Shown here piece after piece: positions 42,416-51,517 of a stretch of 64,000 nt of DNA. Source of the stretch: Gemmatimonadota bacterium (GTDB taxonomy: Bacteria > Latescibacterota > UBA2968 > GCA-2709665); assembly GCA_028873695.1 (NCBI GenBank), contig JAPPNU010000067.1:79394-143393 (forward strand). Reading direction: 5' to 3'. The translations under genes and the position numbers were made by a program. Numbering within the stretch: position 1 is the stretch's first letter; each line of letters begins with the position of its first letter. The notes under the pieces are model-generated. The model worked only from the letters and a program-made list of their open reading frames with translations, ran no database searches and was not told the DNA's origin.

Positions 42416-43414
42416 CTATTCCGCGAACGCCGCGTCGAACGCCACTGCCGACGGTTCGAAATCCACGCTGTTTACAAAGGCACACGCCTCTGCGGCCCCG
42501 TGTTCCCTGTCCATGCCGGAGTCTTCCCACTCCACGGACAGGGGCCCGCCGTAACCGACGTCGTTCAGCGCGCGAATGATCTCTTCGAAATCGACGCTGC
42601 CACGGCCCAGGGACCGGAAATCCCACGAGCGATCGGGGTCGCCAAACTCGGTGTGGCCGCCGAAGATCCCCGCTCGCGTGGGCAGCGGCGACAGGTACGC
42701 GTCTTTCATATGCACGTGATAGATGCGGTCGTTGAACTCCCGGATAAACGCCACGTAGTCCACGTTCTGATAGACGAGATGGCTCGGGTCGTAATTGAAG
42801 CCGAACTCGCTCCTGCCGTCCAGCGCCTCAATCGCCCGTGCCGCCGAGGCGTTATCGAATGCGATTTCGGTCGGATGCACCTCGAGGGCAAACCGGACGT
42901 CGTGCTTTGCGAACGCGTCGAGAATGGGATTCCATCGATCCGCGAAGTCCCGGAAGCCCGCGTCAATCGCATCCGGAGACACCGGCGGAAACGAATACAG
43001 CAGATGCCAGATGGAGGATCCCGTAAAACCGTTCACCACGCTGACGCCCAGCGCCCTCGCCGCCTCCGCTGACGTCATCATGTCTTCGGCCGCGCGGCGC
43101 TTCACACCGTCCGGATCACCATCGCCCCATACGTGCGGGGGCAGTATCGCCTGGTGGCGTTCATCTATATTGTCGCAGACCGCCTGTCCCGAGAGATGAT
43201 TGCTGATCGCCCAGAACTTCAGCCCGTGCTTTTCCAGGATCTCGTGCCGGCTCCGGCAGTAGCCGTCGCTCGAGGCCGCTTCGCGGACGTCCAGATGGTC
43301 TCCCCAGCAGGCCAGTTCCAAACCATCGTATCCGAACTCGGCCGCCTTCTCCGCCATCACGTCGAGGGGGAGGTCGGCCCACTGGCCCGTAAACAAAGTA
43401 CATGGTCTCGCCAT
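42416..43414 (-). CDS. Sugar phosphate isomerase/epimerase-like TIM barrel
   Basis: A 332-residue xylose-isomerase-like (AP endonuclease 2 family) TIM barrel. Metal-ligand-type residues are Glu in FALEVHPTEIAFD, Asp/His in NYDPSHLVYQ, His in IYHVHMKDAY and Glu in LSVEWEDSGMDRE. Members isomerise or epimerise (keto)sugars, and some act on 3-keto-glycosides. AAGGAG precedes the ATG. It follows the Gfo/Idh gene by 69 bases, so the two are probably co-transcribed, a common pairing for oxidised-sugar metabolism. Confidence 0.9.
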   Translation of the reverse strand: MARPCTLFTGQWADLPLDVMAEKAAEFGYDGLELACWGDHLDVREAASSDGYCRSRHEILEKHGLKFWAISNHLSGQAVCDNIDERHQAILPPHVWGDGDPDGVKRRAAEDMMTSAEAARALGVSVVNGFTGSSIWHLLYSFPPVSPDAIDAGFRDFADRWNPILDAFAKHDVRFALEVHPTEIAFDNASAARAIEALDGRSEFGFNYDPSHLVYQNVDYVAFIREFNDRIYHVHMKDAYLSPLPTRAGIFGGHTEFGDPDRSWDFRSLGRGSVDFEEIIRALNDVGYGGPLSVEWEDSGMDREHGAAEACAFVNSVDFEPSAVAFDAAFAE

Positions 43415-43483
43415 AGCCGCTGCTCCTTCCAGATTCTCCCGGCCTGCGCCTGCTCGGCAACGAATGCAGGCGGATGCAGGGGT

Positions 43484-44653
43484 TTATACGACCGGGACCT
43501 GACGCCACCGTTCTGATTCGGCCGACTCGCTGGCCGCTTCGAGTACGGCCTGCACCCGCGCGCCTTCCCTGAAATTCGGTGACGCCTCCCGATCATTGAC
43601 GATCGCTTCGAAAAAGTCCTTGACCTCGTGCACGAACGTATGCTCCCACCCGACGATATGCCCCGGCGGCCACCAGGCCGACATGTAAGGATGTACGCCT
43701 TCGTTCACAATGATCTCGCGGAATCCCTGAATATGCCCTTCGTCCTCGCGGGAATAAAACTGCAGTTCGTTCATCTTTTCCAGATTGAACGCGAGACTGC
43801 CCTTGCTTCCGTTGATTTCGAACCGGTTGTGGTTGCGCCTGCCGGCCGCGAAGCGGGTGGCCTCGAACGATCCCAGCGCGCCGTTCGCGAAACGCGCCAG
43901 GAACAGCGTTGCGTCGTCCACCGTCACCGTCCCCATCCGATCGGACTGACCGCCGGCGGCGCCCAGGGACGCGTCGACCGATTCCGCCAGCGGTCGTTCC
44001 CTGATAAACGTCGTATCGGCGGCAACAACCGATTGTATATCGCCCACGAGATGCAGCGCCAGATCGATGATGTGCGCATTCAAATCCCCATGCGGCCCCG
44101 AGCCCGCCTTGTCCTTCTCGAAACGCCACACCATAGGGAAATCCGGGTCGATGATCCAGTCCTGCAGATACACCGCCCGCCAGTGATAGATCTGTCCGAT
44201 CCGTCCCTCTTCAATCAGTTGTTTAGCCAGCGCGACCGCAGGAACCCGCCGGTAGTTGTACGCCACCATCGTCTTCGCGCGGGCGTTCTCAGCGGCCCGC
44301 AGCATGGCCCCGGCCTCGTCAAGGCTATTTGCAAGCGGCTTCTCGCAGATGACGTGCTTGCCGGCTTCGAGGGCGGCGATCGCCATCGGCATATGCAGAT
44401 TTCCGGGCGTGCAGATATCGATCACGTCGATATCGTCACGGGCGACCACGTTCTCCCAGTCGGTTTCGTACTCCTCCCATCCGAACGTCCCGGCGGCTTC
44501 CGCCACGTTTTCCCTGTTCGAACCGCAGATCACTTTCATGACCGGTTCGACGCCGGTTTCCGGAAAGAACATCGATACCTTGCGGAACGCGTTGCTGTGC
44601 GCCTTTCCCATGAACGAATATCCCAGAAGGCCGATATTCAATCTCGTGGCCAT
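43484..44653 (-). CDS. Gfo/Idh/MocA-family oxidoreductase
   Basis: A 389-residue NAD(P)-dependent dehydrogenase. RLNIGLLGYSFMGKAHSNAF is the Rossmann start, HVICEKPLANS the catalytic lysine motif, and GPHGDLNAHIIDLALHLVGD supplies the Asp/His pair of the active site. Close relatives oxidise inositol or glycosides. AAGGGGGG precedes the ATG. The gene is first in a unit with the TIM-barrel isomerase gene. An inverted-repeat element ends 14 bases upstream of its ATG. Confidence 0.94.
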   Translation of the reverse strand: MATRLNIGLLGYSFMGKAHSNAFRKVSMFFPETGVEPVMKVICGSNRENVAEAAGTFGWEEYETDWENVVARDDIDVIDICTPGNLHMPMAIAALEAGKHVICEKPLANSLDEAGAMLRAAENARAKTMVAYNYRRVPAVALAKQLIEEGRIGQIYHWRAVYLQDWIIDPDFPMVWRFEKDKAGSGPHGDLNAHIIDLALHLVGDIQSVVAADTTFIRERPLAESVDASLGAAGGQSDRMGTVTVDDATLFLARFANGALGSFEATRFAAGRRNHNRFEINGSKGSLAFNLEKMNELQFYSREDEGHIQGFREIIVNEGVHPYMSAWWPPGHIVGWEHTFVHEVKDFFEAIVNDREASPNFREGARVQAVLEAASESAESERWRQVPVV

Positions 44654-44667
44654 AGATTCCCCCCTTG

Positions 44668-44829
44668 GAAGCTGTCTTAAAATTCCCAGCGGTCTTCGCG
44701 CGGCTGCAAGAGCGCCGGTCGGCGTTGGTCAAACCCACCCGTATAGACAAATATGGGCGGGTTTACCCGCCTTGACCGCCACTCTTTCGCTCGCGCTCGG
44801 GAACTCGCCGGTAATTTTAAAACAGCTTC
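44668..44829. mobile_element. Start-codon-proximal inverted-repeat element, copy B
   Basis: 162 bases, the best-preserved copy. Ends are GAAGCTGTCTTAAAATTCCC and, reverse-complemented, GAAGCTGTTTTAAAATTACC. The arms continue as AGCGGTCTTCGCGCGGCTGC and GGCGAGTTCCCGAGCGCG. The centre has a hairpin around AAACCCACCCG and CGGGTTT. There is no ORF. It abuts the 5' side of the Shine-Dalgarno of the Gfo/Idh gene at 44653. Confidence 0.8.
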
Positions 44830-44924
44830 TTGTCCGATTCAGGATCCGTTTCTGAAACGGCACCAATATATGATTCTGCATCGACGTGTCAACGCCTATC
44901 CGAATTCGCAATGATTGCCAATCC

Positions 44925-46226
44925 TTACTCGCCCCTGGAGCCGATGCAGTATAAATGCGTTGCCGTCCGCACGAACAGCTGAGACCCGGAAGACACGGGA
45001 GTTGAGAGCGTGTACGTATCGTCCAGTTCGTTTGTCGCGAGGACTTTGAATTCCGGTCCGGCAGCCAGGACGGTCGTCACGGCGTATTCGTTCAACAGGA
45101 ACAATTTCCCGTCAGCAAGATGAGGCGACGCGCTCACCGTACCCTGCGCCGTTCTTTCGGGTCCCCAGATAACGGCGCCGGTCTTCGCGTCGAGACACGT
45201 TGCCAGACCGCGATCGTCAACCATGTAAAAATACTTTCCGTCACAGACCGGCGACGGCACGTCCGGTGCGGCGGCGCCCTCCCACTTCCACTTCACATTT
45301 CGGGAGACATCGCCGGTCCCGCCCGCGGCCAGGGCCAGCAACGGACGCCGCCGGGTCGGCGCATAGATCATGCCGTCAACCACGACCGGTGAGCCGACAA
45401 TTCGATAATTCCCCCTTTGTTCCGGGTTCAACCCATTGGCACGCCAGATTTCACGTCCCGTTTCCGGGTCGTGCCCGGTCACGCAATCGCCGCCCGTAAC
45501 GACAATCTGAGTCTTTCCTCCCTGCTTCAACAGTGCGGGTGTCGTGTACGAATCGGGCGATTCCCTTACGGCATCGGTCGCGCGTTCTTCGCGCCAGACT
45601 TCCTGTCCGTTCGAGGCGTTCAACGCAACGATATAAGAGGGCTCATCCGTGTGCATGCCGTGCAGCACCTGTATGATGAGCTTGCCGTCGTGCAGAATGG
45701 GCGACGACGCATACCCGAAGTTCAGGCCGAATTCGCCGTAGTCCCTCTGAATGTCGCGGCTCCACAACAGTTCACCGTCCATGTTCAGACACGCCACCAC
45801 CCCGTTTCCCGTAACGGCCCAGACGTGCGCGCCATCAGTCACAGGCGAGGGCGACGTATCGTTGTGCTTCCGCCAGAGTTGGTTGCCCTCGTCCAATTTG
45901 TACCGCCAGCGTTCTCGTCCGTCCTTTCGGGACAGGCATAGAATGAAGATCTCGGGGCCTCCGGGCTCCCGTTCTTCCGGCTTTTGCGCAGGCGACGGAG
46001 ACATCAGGAAAATACGGTCGTTCCAGACGATCGGCGTGCTGCCGCTCCACGAGGGCAATTCCGCCTTCCAGATGACGTTCTCTTCCAGGCTCCAGGACGC
46101 GGGGAGATTCCGCGCCGAACTCACCCCGTTCTGCTCCGGCCCGCGCCATTGCGGCCAGTTTTCGGCGTGAACGGCGGCCGGAATCAGAAACAACAGACAG
46201 AACCCGCGTGCAATGCGACCCACCAT
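44925..46226 (-). CDS. Exported PQQ-binding-like beta-propeller protein
   Basis: A 433-residue propeller protein with a signal peptide (MVGRIARGFCLLFLIPAAVHA). It starts with the ENWPQWRGPEQNGVS block typical of PQQ-like repeat proteins of Planctomycetes and related phyla, and contains repeated tryptophan-docking segments such as GRERWRYKLDEGNQLW, NGQEVWREE, GREIWRA and GAVIWGPE. No catalytic signature of quinoprotein dehydrogenases is visible, so it may be a periplasmic sensor or scaffold. AGGAGG precedes the ATG. It is divergent from the DUF1080 gene across a 214-bp region. Confidence 0.88.
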   Translation of the reverse strand: MVGRIARGFCLLFLIPAAVHAENWPQWRGPEQNGVSSARNLPASWSLEENVIWKAELPSWSGSTPIVWNDRIFLMSPSPAQKPEEREPGGPEIFILCLSRKDGRERWRYKLDEGNQLWRKHNDTSPSPVTDGAHVWAVTGNGVVACLNMDGELLWSRDIQRDYGEFGLNFGYASSPILHDGKLIIQVLHGMHTDEPSYIVALNASNGQEVWREERATDAVRESPDSYTTPALLKQGGKTQIVVTGGDCVTGHDPETGREIWRANGLNPEQRGNYRIVGSPVVVDGMIYAPTRRRPLLALAAGGTGDVSRNVKWKWEGAAAPDVPSPVCDGKYFYMVDDRGLATCLDAKTGAVIWGPERTAQGTVSASPHLADGKLFLLNEYAVTTVLAAGPEFKVLATNELDDTYTLSTPVSSGSQLFVRTATHLYCIGSRGE

Positions 46227-46440
46227 GGCAATTCCTCCTGGTGTCCCGTCCCGGACATATCCCGCCGTTCGGCCGCCGATTTCCGGGAGAGAACACTGTG
46301 AGTGACTTTCGGTTTACTTTTCGTCCGGTTTGACAGATATTGCCCGGCGAAGGTTCCCGCGCCCCGGCGGTTGACCCCGGCAGACGGGATAGACCCCGTG
46401 GTTTCCGGTTTCCACAACACAATCGTTGAAAGGACGAAAC

Positions 46441-47019
46441 ATGCAACTGTTCGACGGTGAAACCCTCAACGGATGGGCAGCCACCGGCAATCCCGACGGC
46501 TGGAAGGTAGATCGTGGTTGTATCTTCTGCACCGCGGAGCGCGGGGAATACCTGTATTATACGAAAGACCGGTTCAGAGATTTCGAACTCTCCCTCGAGT
46601 TCAGGCACCCGCCCGGCGCCAACAGCGGCGTCTTCTTCCGATGGACCGATCTGGACGACCCCGTGCAGACCGGCATCGAAATCCAGATTCTGGACACGTA
46701 CGGCCGGAACCCCGCAACCGCCAAATGCTGCGGCGCGGTCTACGATGTACAGGCCCCCACGCACAACGCCTGCAAACCCCCGGGCGAATGGAATCACATG
46801 GTCGTCTGCGCCGTGGAGAACCACATCCAGGTTGATCTGAACGGTGAGCGCGTCACCGAAATGGACCTGAGCCGCTGGACCACCCCGGGCCGGAACCCCG
46901 ACGGCACGCCCAACAAATTCAACCGCGCATACTGCGAAATGACCGAAACAGGGTACATCGGCCTGCAGGACCACAACAGCCGGATCTGGTTCCGCAACCT
47001 CGACGTCGAAAAACGCTGA
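46441..47019 (+). CDS. DUF1080 protein (3-keto-disaccharide hydrolase family)
   Basis: A 192-residue concanavalin-like jelly-roll of the DUF1080 family. The N-terminal LFDGETLNGWAATGN, the mid FRHPPGANSGVFFRW and ETGYIGLQDHNSRIWFRNLDV near the end are characteristic. Family members cleave 3-keto-glycosides made by Gfo/Idh oxidoreductases. No signal peptide is seen, so it would act in the cytoplasm. ATG at 46441 with GAAAGGA upstream is preferred over a TTG 15 bases earlier. It lies between two Gfo/Idh genes. Confidence 0.92.
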   Translation: MQLFDGETLNGWAATGNPDGWKVDRGCIFCTAERGEYLYYTKDRFRDFELSLEFRHPPGANSGVFFRWTDLDDPVQTGIEIQILDTYGRNPATAKCCGAVYDVQAPTHNACKPPGEWNHMVVCAVENHIQVDLNGERVTEMDLSRWTTPGRNPDGTPNKFNRAYCEMTETGYIGLQDHNSRIWFRNLDVEKR

Positions 47020-47097
47020 CGCCCGGAACAGAAAGCTCACCCGCCCGGCCGCCGGTGGGCTGCTCCCGCAGTCTCAGTCCACGCGCTGCCCGCAGCC

Positions 47098-48360
47098 CTA
47101 CAACCCGTAGTGCGCGTTGATCGGCCTCTGGTACCCGTCCGCGTCGCCGAGCAGCATCTCGTCCAGGGTGACCTCCCGGCCCAGCAGTCCCGACTCCAGG
47201 ATTGCGTAGCTCAGGGCCAGGTCGATCGTCCCCTCTTCGCCCGACATCCGCACCGGCGAACCGTTGCGGATCGCCCGCAGCCAGTCCAGATTCTCCAGCG
47301 CGAATGCATCCGTGATCGCGCCGGGCATTGCTTCGTCCCGCTCCTGATCCGTGGCATCCCGCCGGAACCGCTGCAGAACGTCTTCCCCGGTCCCGTCCCC
47401 CGAGAAGATTTTCCCGTCTGACAGCGCCCCCGTGCTGCCGAATACATTCGTGCCTCCCGGAACCCCGATCTGCGTTCCCCTGGCGCTGCGGGCTACCGCC
47501 ATGTGACCGATCGCTCCGTTCGCGAGCCTGAAATTGGAGAAGAACGCGTCGTCGACCTGGTTCCGGACCTCATCGGCGACGTCACTGTCGTCGTCGGACA
47601 TCAGCACCCGGACCGGCTCCAGAATCCGCCACAGGGCCTGCACCGAATGTACAGATCCGCAGATCGTCCGAACGCCGTTGAACAGATGCACCCCCAGATC
47701 GATCGATACCCCTCCGCCGGCCCCAAGCTTCGACTGCCTCCACGGTGTGCGGGCGGCCACCAGATCCGGTCGGTGAGACCGGAACCCGATCGCCCCGCGG
47801 TAGACCATCTGCACGTCGCCGATCAATCCCTCCTTTACAGCCCACCGGCTCGCCCGCACCGCGGGCGTGAAATTCACGTTTTCCGCAACGCTCAACACCG
47901 TGTTCGTCTCGGAAGCCGTTTCACACATTCGCCGGGCGGCTCTTACCGAAATCGCCATCGGCTTTTCGACGATGGTGTGCCTGCCGGCGCGCATGGCATC
48001 GATGGCGATGGTGTGATGGGTATCGTGCCCCGTCAGGATGCACACCGCGTCGACCGGTCCGCGTTCGAGCATCTCCCGATAGTCCGTGAATACCGCCGTG
48101 TCCTGATCGGGATGCAAATCGCTGATGTACGCGTGCGGCGCGTTCAACGGGTCGCCGGGAGCCTCCACCGGCGGGGGTCTGGGTCCGGGGCCTTCGCCCC
48201 GCGTTCGAAATCTGAGCGCATCCTCACGCATCCTTGCGCAAAGCGCCGTAATCCGGAAGCAATCTCCGAACCCGTTTTCCTGCAGGATGCGGAACCCGCG
48301 AAGGTGTGCGTTCAGGATTCGCCCGCAACCAATCACGCCAATCCGGATTACAGAAGACAT
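47098..48360 (-). CDS. Gfo/Idh/MocA-family oxidoreductase
   Basis: A 420-residue member with Rossmann start VIRIGVIGCGRILNAHLRGF, the catalytic TIVEKPMAIS motif, and an active-site helix GGGVSIDLGVHLFNGVRTI. It has an insertion of about 25 residues after the first beta-alpha unit rich in Pro and Gly (RTRGEGPGPRPPPVEAPGD), unusual for the family. GGAGATCG precedes the ATG. It converges on the DUF1080 gene, 78 bases apart. Confidence 0.93.
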   Translation of the reverse strand: MSSVIRIGVIGCGRILNAHLRGFRILQENGFGDCFRITALCARMREDALRFRTRGEGPGPRPPPVEAPGDPLNAPHAYISDLHPDQDTAVFTDYREMLERGPVDAVCILTGHDTHHTIAIDAMRAGRHTIVEKPMAISVRAARRMCETASETNTVLSVAENVNFTPAVRASRWAVKEGLIGDVQMVYRGAIGFRSHRPDLVAARTPWRQSKLGAGGGVSIDLGVHLFNGVRTICGSVHSVQALWRILEPVRVLMSDDDSDVADEVRNQVDDAFFSNFRLANGAIGHMAVARSARGTQIGVPGGTNVFGSTGALSDGKIFSGDGTGEDVLQRFRRDATDQERDEAMPGAITDAFALENLDWLRAIRNGSPVRMSGEEGTIDLALSYAILESGLLGREVTLDEMLLGDADGYQRPINAHYGL

Positions 48361-48737
48361 CGACGATCTCCAGAATTGCCGTCTAACCCCGAATCGAGAA
48401 GAACAGATCCGATATTACGGAGAGCGTTAAATGGTCGACGCTACCAGCCTTAATTCGAACGAAAACAACCGTTAATTTACCACAAAAAGCACAAATGGCA
48501 CAGAAGGACCAAAAACCAACCAGTGTGAAGAAACGCCAACCGTCCGGATGGAATCCGGGCGTTGTTCGTTACCCCTACTCAGTCTGTCACAGAATACAAC
48601 CTTTCCCATTTTGTGTTTTTGTGCCTTTTGTGGCTATTGCTTCTGGTGGATCAATGGTTAAAAGAAGAAAATGAGGCATAGAAGGTACCGGTGCGAAACG
48701 GCATACGCGGTAACGCCGGTGGGCCCCGAGCGTCGCG
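48361..48737. repeat. Composite dispersed repeat, copy 5, with an inverted second arm
   Basis: The 377-bp spacer carries CCACAAAAAGCACAAATGGC (about 48479-48498) with its CAGAAGG continuation, and an inverted relative, GTGTTTTTGTGCCTTTTGTGGC (about 48613-48635 as separate blocks). Between them is a hairpin around AACGCC and GGCGTT (48531-48566). No gene is seen. Confidence 0.6.
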
Positions 48738-49718
48738 TCAGATCCAACCCGGCGTACCGATGGTATCGGCGATCGGGATCGCCCGTTCGAGCTCCGCATC
48801 GGTCAGCCGAGGCATTTCGACAGTGCCGGCGTTCTCTTCCACCTGCCGGCGGTTTTTCGCCCCGGCAATCACGCACGACACACCAGGGTGATCCAGCACG
48901 AAGCGCAGCGCCGCCTGCGCCATGGTTCGCGTCCGGTTCTGCAGGAACAGCAGCCGCGGCAGTCGCTTGAGCCCATCGACCGTCTGGGGTTTGTTGAATC
49001 GTTCGTACCGCACGTCGTTTTCCGGGATCGTCCGTGCCTCCGCGCCGAAATACTTGCCCGTCAGCTGCCCCTTTGCCAGCGGCACTCGAATCAGCGTGCC
49101 GATATTCTCCGCCTTCGCCCAGTGCAGCAAACCATCCGCCGAACGTTCCAGCAGATTGTAGCCCACCTGCAACATATGGACAGATCCGAACGTGCGGAGC
49201 TTCTCCACCGCCTGCCTGTCGTTGGTCGAAATCCCGTACCACCGCACCTTTCCCGCCTGTCGTAGCCCGGCAAGCGCGTCCATGACCGCCGGCATCGCCC
49301 ATTCATGGGGAACGGCGTGCAACTGATAGACGTCGACGTGGTCCATCGCCAGACGCGTCAGGCTGAGCTCACACGCCTCTGTGATGCGACGCCGCACAGC
49401 GGACTCATCCCGTGACTCAGGATCGATGCCCGCGTTCGGCTGCACCTTCGTGGCCACAACCCATTTATCTCTCCGTCCGCGCAGCGCCTTGCCCGTGAGG
49501 ACCTCGCTGTGCCCGTCCCCGTAACTCTCAGCGGTGTCGATCAGATTGATGCCGAGTTCCTCGCACCGATGAATCAGCGCAATCGACTCGGAATCCCCGG
49601 TTCCGGTCCATCCGAACCGTGTACCATCGGCCTGCCGCTGCATTCCCGAAATCGGAAACGCGCCGAGCCCGATCTCCGAGACCGTCAGTCCGGTCTGTCC
49701 CAGCGTACGGTATTTCAC
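48738..49718 (-). CDS. Aldo/keto reductase
   Basis: A 326-residue AKR-family NADPH-dependent reductase. The catalytic tetrad is visible: Asp and Tyr in DTAESYGDGHSE, Lys in VVATKVQP and His in YQLHAVP. The start is GTG at 49718 (VKYRTLGQTGLTVSEIGLG), with AAGGAGGG 7 bases upstream. The GTGA overlap with the stop of the 520-residue protein gene implies translational coupling, and rules out a longer in-frame start inside that gene. It may reduce a carbonyl sugar or a product of the coupled protein. Confidence 0.93.
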   Translation of the reverse strand: MKYRTLGQTGLTVSEIGLGAFPISGMQRQADGTRFGWTGTGDSESIALIHRCEELGINLIDTAESYGDGHSEVLTGKALRGRRDKWVVATKVQPNAGIDPESRDESAVRRRITEACELSLTRLAMDHVDVYQLHAVPHEWAMPAVMDALAGLRQAGKVRWYGISTNDRQAVEKLRTFGSVHMLQVGYNLLERSADGLLHWAKAENIGTLIRVPLAKGQLTGKYFGAEARTIPENDVRYERFNKPQTVDGLKRLPRLLFLQNRTRTMAQAALRFVLDHPGVSCVIAGAKNRRQVEENAGTVEMPRLTDAELERAIPIADTIGTPGWI

Positions 49719-51277
49719 TGCGCACCCTCCTTCAATACCGCTCTGGTTTCCCCGCCGGGCGGGAGCGAGACTTGCTGCCACGCGGCTCCGGGCTGCCTCC
49801 ACGAGAAGGCGGCATCCGCGTCACCGCCGTTGAAGATCCGGGCGCTTCCCGCCGATGGGCCGGGCGGGACGACCAGCGACACCACCTGTTCCGGCAGACC
49901 CGTCTCATCGTCCGACCGGCGGAATTCCACCGCAGGCGCCAGCGCGCCAAGCTGCTCCCTGGCGCCGAGCAACAACGGACCGTAGCATCCGGTTACGGCT
50001 CCGGCGCCCCAGTTTCTGCCGTGGCCGGCGGCCACGGAGCAGACCGCCCCGCCCATGTCGGCGTGTTCTCTTCCACCCCTCAACACGCGCCGCGCCAGCC
50101 TCAGCTTCCGCGCCGCCTGCTTCAACGCCCGCGATGCAAATGACACGTCGCCGGTTATCTGGTAGGACAGCGTCAGCGCGGCCGTGCACGGCTCGCGGGT
50201 CTGCGCGATTCGGCCGATGCCGTCTGTCTGCACGCCCCAGTGCAGCATATCCGCCCGCTTCCCGACGCCCGGAAAGACCATCCTTGGAATCTCGGGCGCC
50301 ATCAGCACGAGTTCGCCGGACTCCTCTTCCGGAAGCCGCCCGACCACTTTACGGATGCGACCATCCAGCGTGTCGTCACCAAAGGCGCAGCGGTAGAAGG
50401 AGACGGCAGCGGCGCCCGGATCGCAATAGGGGTCGTGAAGCATGTCAACGAGTGGATCCACAATCCGAAGCCCGGCGTCGCGAAAGACCGTCTCGCCGGA
50501 CAGCCGAAACAGATCGCCCAGCGCGTGGACCGCGCCGGAGGCAAGCAGCACCTCCACGCCCCTGGTGGGGTCGTCCGGCAGATGGTGGCTTGCGGCGCTC
50601 ATTCGGCGCTGCGATTCCGTATAGTCACGTTCGCTCAAAGGCCGCCCGTCCGGCCCCCACATCACCGGCAAATCCCCGTCCGGCGCCGCCACAATCATCT
50701 CCGCGCGACGACGTCCGTACCGCAACGACCATTCCAGGTACCGATCCTGTTTCAGCGCACGGTAAGCCGCCAGGGCGACGTGGATGAATCGAAAATGCTC
50801 CGCCAGTTCCACCGCGTGCTCCCGGTCTCGCCCCACGGTCCGGGTACCGATGTGATATCCGTAGAAGCGGTTTCGGTCCCAGTCGAACCACGCGGGAATC
50901 CCAGTCTCCCAGTTCCCGATGTGTTCGGCCGCATCCGCGAGCAGTCCCGCTGCCACCGGGTCCTCCGGAAAAAGACCCAGGTAGCGAGGGAGAAATAGCA
51001 AAAACGGTTCGGTGCCGTGATGCGCCTCGGCCTCCGGCTCGTAACCGTGCAGGCATCTCCGGCGGACCCAGCCCGCAAGCTGATCCCGGAGATGCTCGAA
51101 ATGCTCCACCGCCGCCGAACTGCCCGTCACCAGATAGTGCGGAAACCAGGCCAGGGCGTAGTTGGCTTCGTCCTCGCCCCCGCCGTGCCTGCCCGGCGGG
51201 TCCATGCGCCGGCTCTGCGCCAGCCAGGCTTCCATCTCCCTCCTGAGGGTGACATAGTGTTGAAAACAGGTCTGCAT
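49715..51277 (-). CDS. 520-residue protein, probable alpha/alpha-toroid, unknown function
   Basis: I do not recognise a named family. The sequence is helix-rich with many Trp, Tyr, His and Asp and lacks a signal peptide, for example AHHGTEPFLLFLPRYLGLF, GIPAWFDWDRNRFYGYHIG and HVALAAYRALKQDRYLEWSLRYG, as in (alpha/alpha)6-barrel glycosidases and epimerases. The last 100 residues look like a beta-sandwich (VVSLVVPPGPSAGSARIFNGG). It overlaps the aldo/keto reductase start by 4 bases. The ATG at 51277 has no strong Shine-Dalgarno; a later in-frame ATG exists. Confidence 0.6.
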   Translation of the reverse strand: MQTCFQHYVTLRREMEAWLAQSRRMDPPGRHGGGEDEANYALAWFPHYLVTGSSAAVEHFEHLRDQLAGWVRRRCLHGYEPEAEAHHGTEPFLLFLPRYLGLFPEDPVAAGLLADAAEHIGNWETGIPAWFDWDRNRFYGYHIGTRTVGRDREHAVELAEHFRFIHVALAAYRALKQDRYLEWSLRYGRRRAEMIVAAPDGDLPVMWGPDGRPLSERDYTESQRRMSAASHHLPDDPTRGVEVLLASGAVHALGDLFRLSGETVFRDAGLRIVDPLVDMLHDPYCDPGAAAVSFYRCAFGDDTLDGRIRKVVGRLPEEESGELVLMAPEIPRMVFPGVGKRADMLHWGVQTDGIGRIAQTREPCTAALTLSYQITGDVSFASRALKQAARKLRLARRVLRGGREHADMGGAVCSVAAGHGRNWGAGAVTGCYGPLLLGAREQLGALAPAVEFRRSDDETGLPEQVVSLVVPPGPSAGSARIFNGGDADAAFSWRQPGAAWQQVSLPPGGETRAVLKEGAQ

Positions 51278-51417
51278 ATGCGGTCTACAAGAGTGTCAGC
51301 AGGAGCGGCGTCGCCAACCCCGGGTAAATCAGGATGCCGGCCACGTCAGCCGGTCGCTGGCTGTTCTATTCGAAGCAAGCGCCTCCCGGTCGCCCGGCGC
51401 GAGGCGTTCGGTTGTAA

Positions 51418-51477
51418 GAGGCTGTTTCAGACCTCCTGGCAAGTCCCGAGCGCGCGCGAAAACGTGTCGATCAAGAT
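51418..51477. repeat. Half copy of the start-proximal inverted-repeat element (copy E)
   Basis: GAGGCTGTTTCAGACCTCC followed by AAGTCCCGAGCGCGCGCGAA matches one arm of copies B and C. The other arm is missing. The surrounding spacer (51278-51517) shows nothing else. Confidence 0.55.
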
Positions 51478-51517
51478 GGTTCGGATGTTCCGCAGTCGTC
51501 CGCCGCAGTCACCTCTG

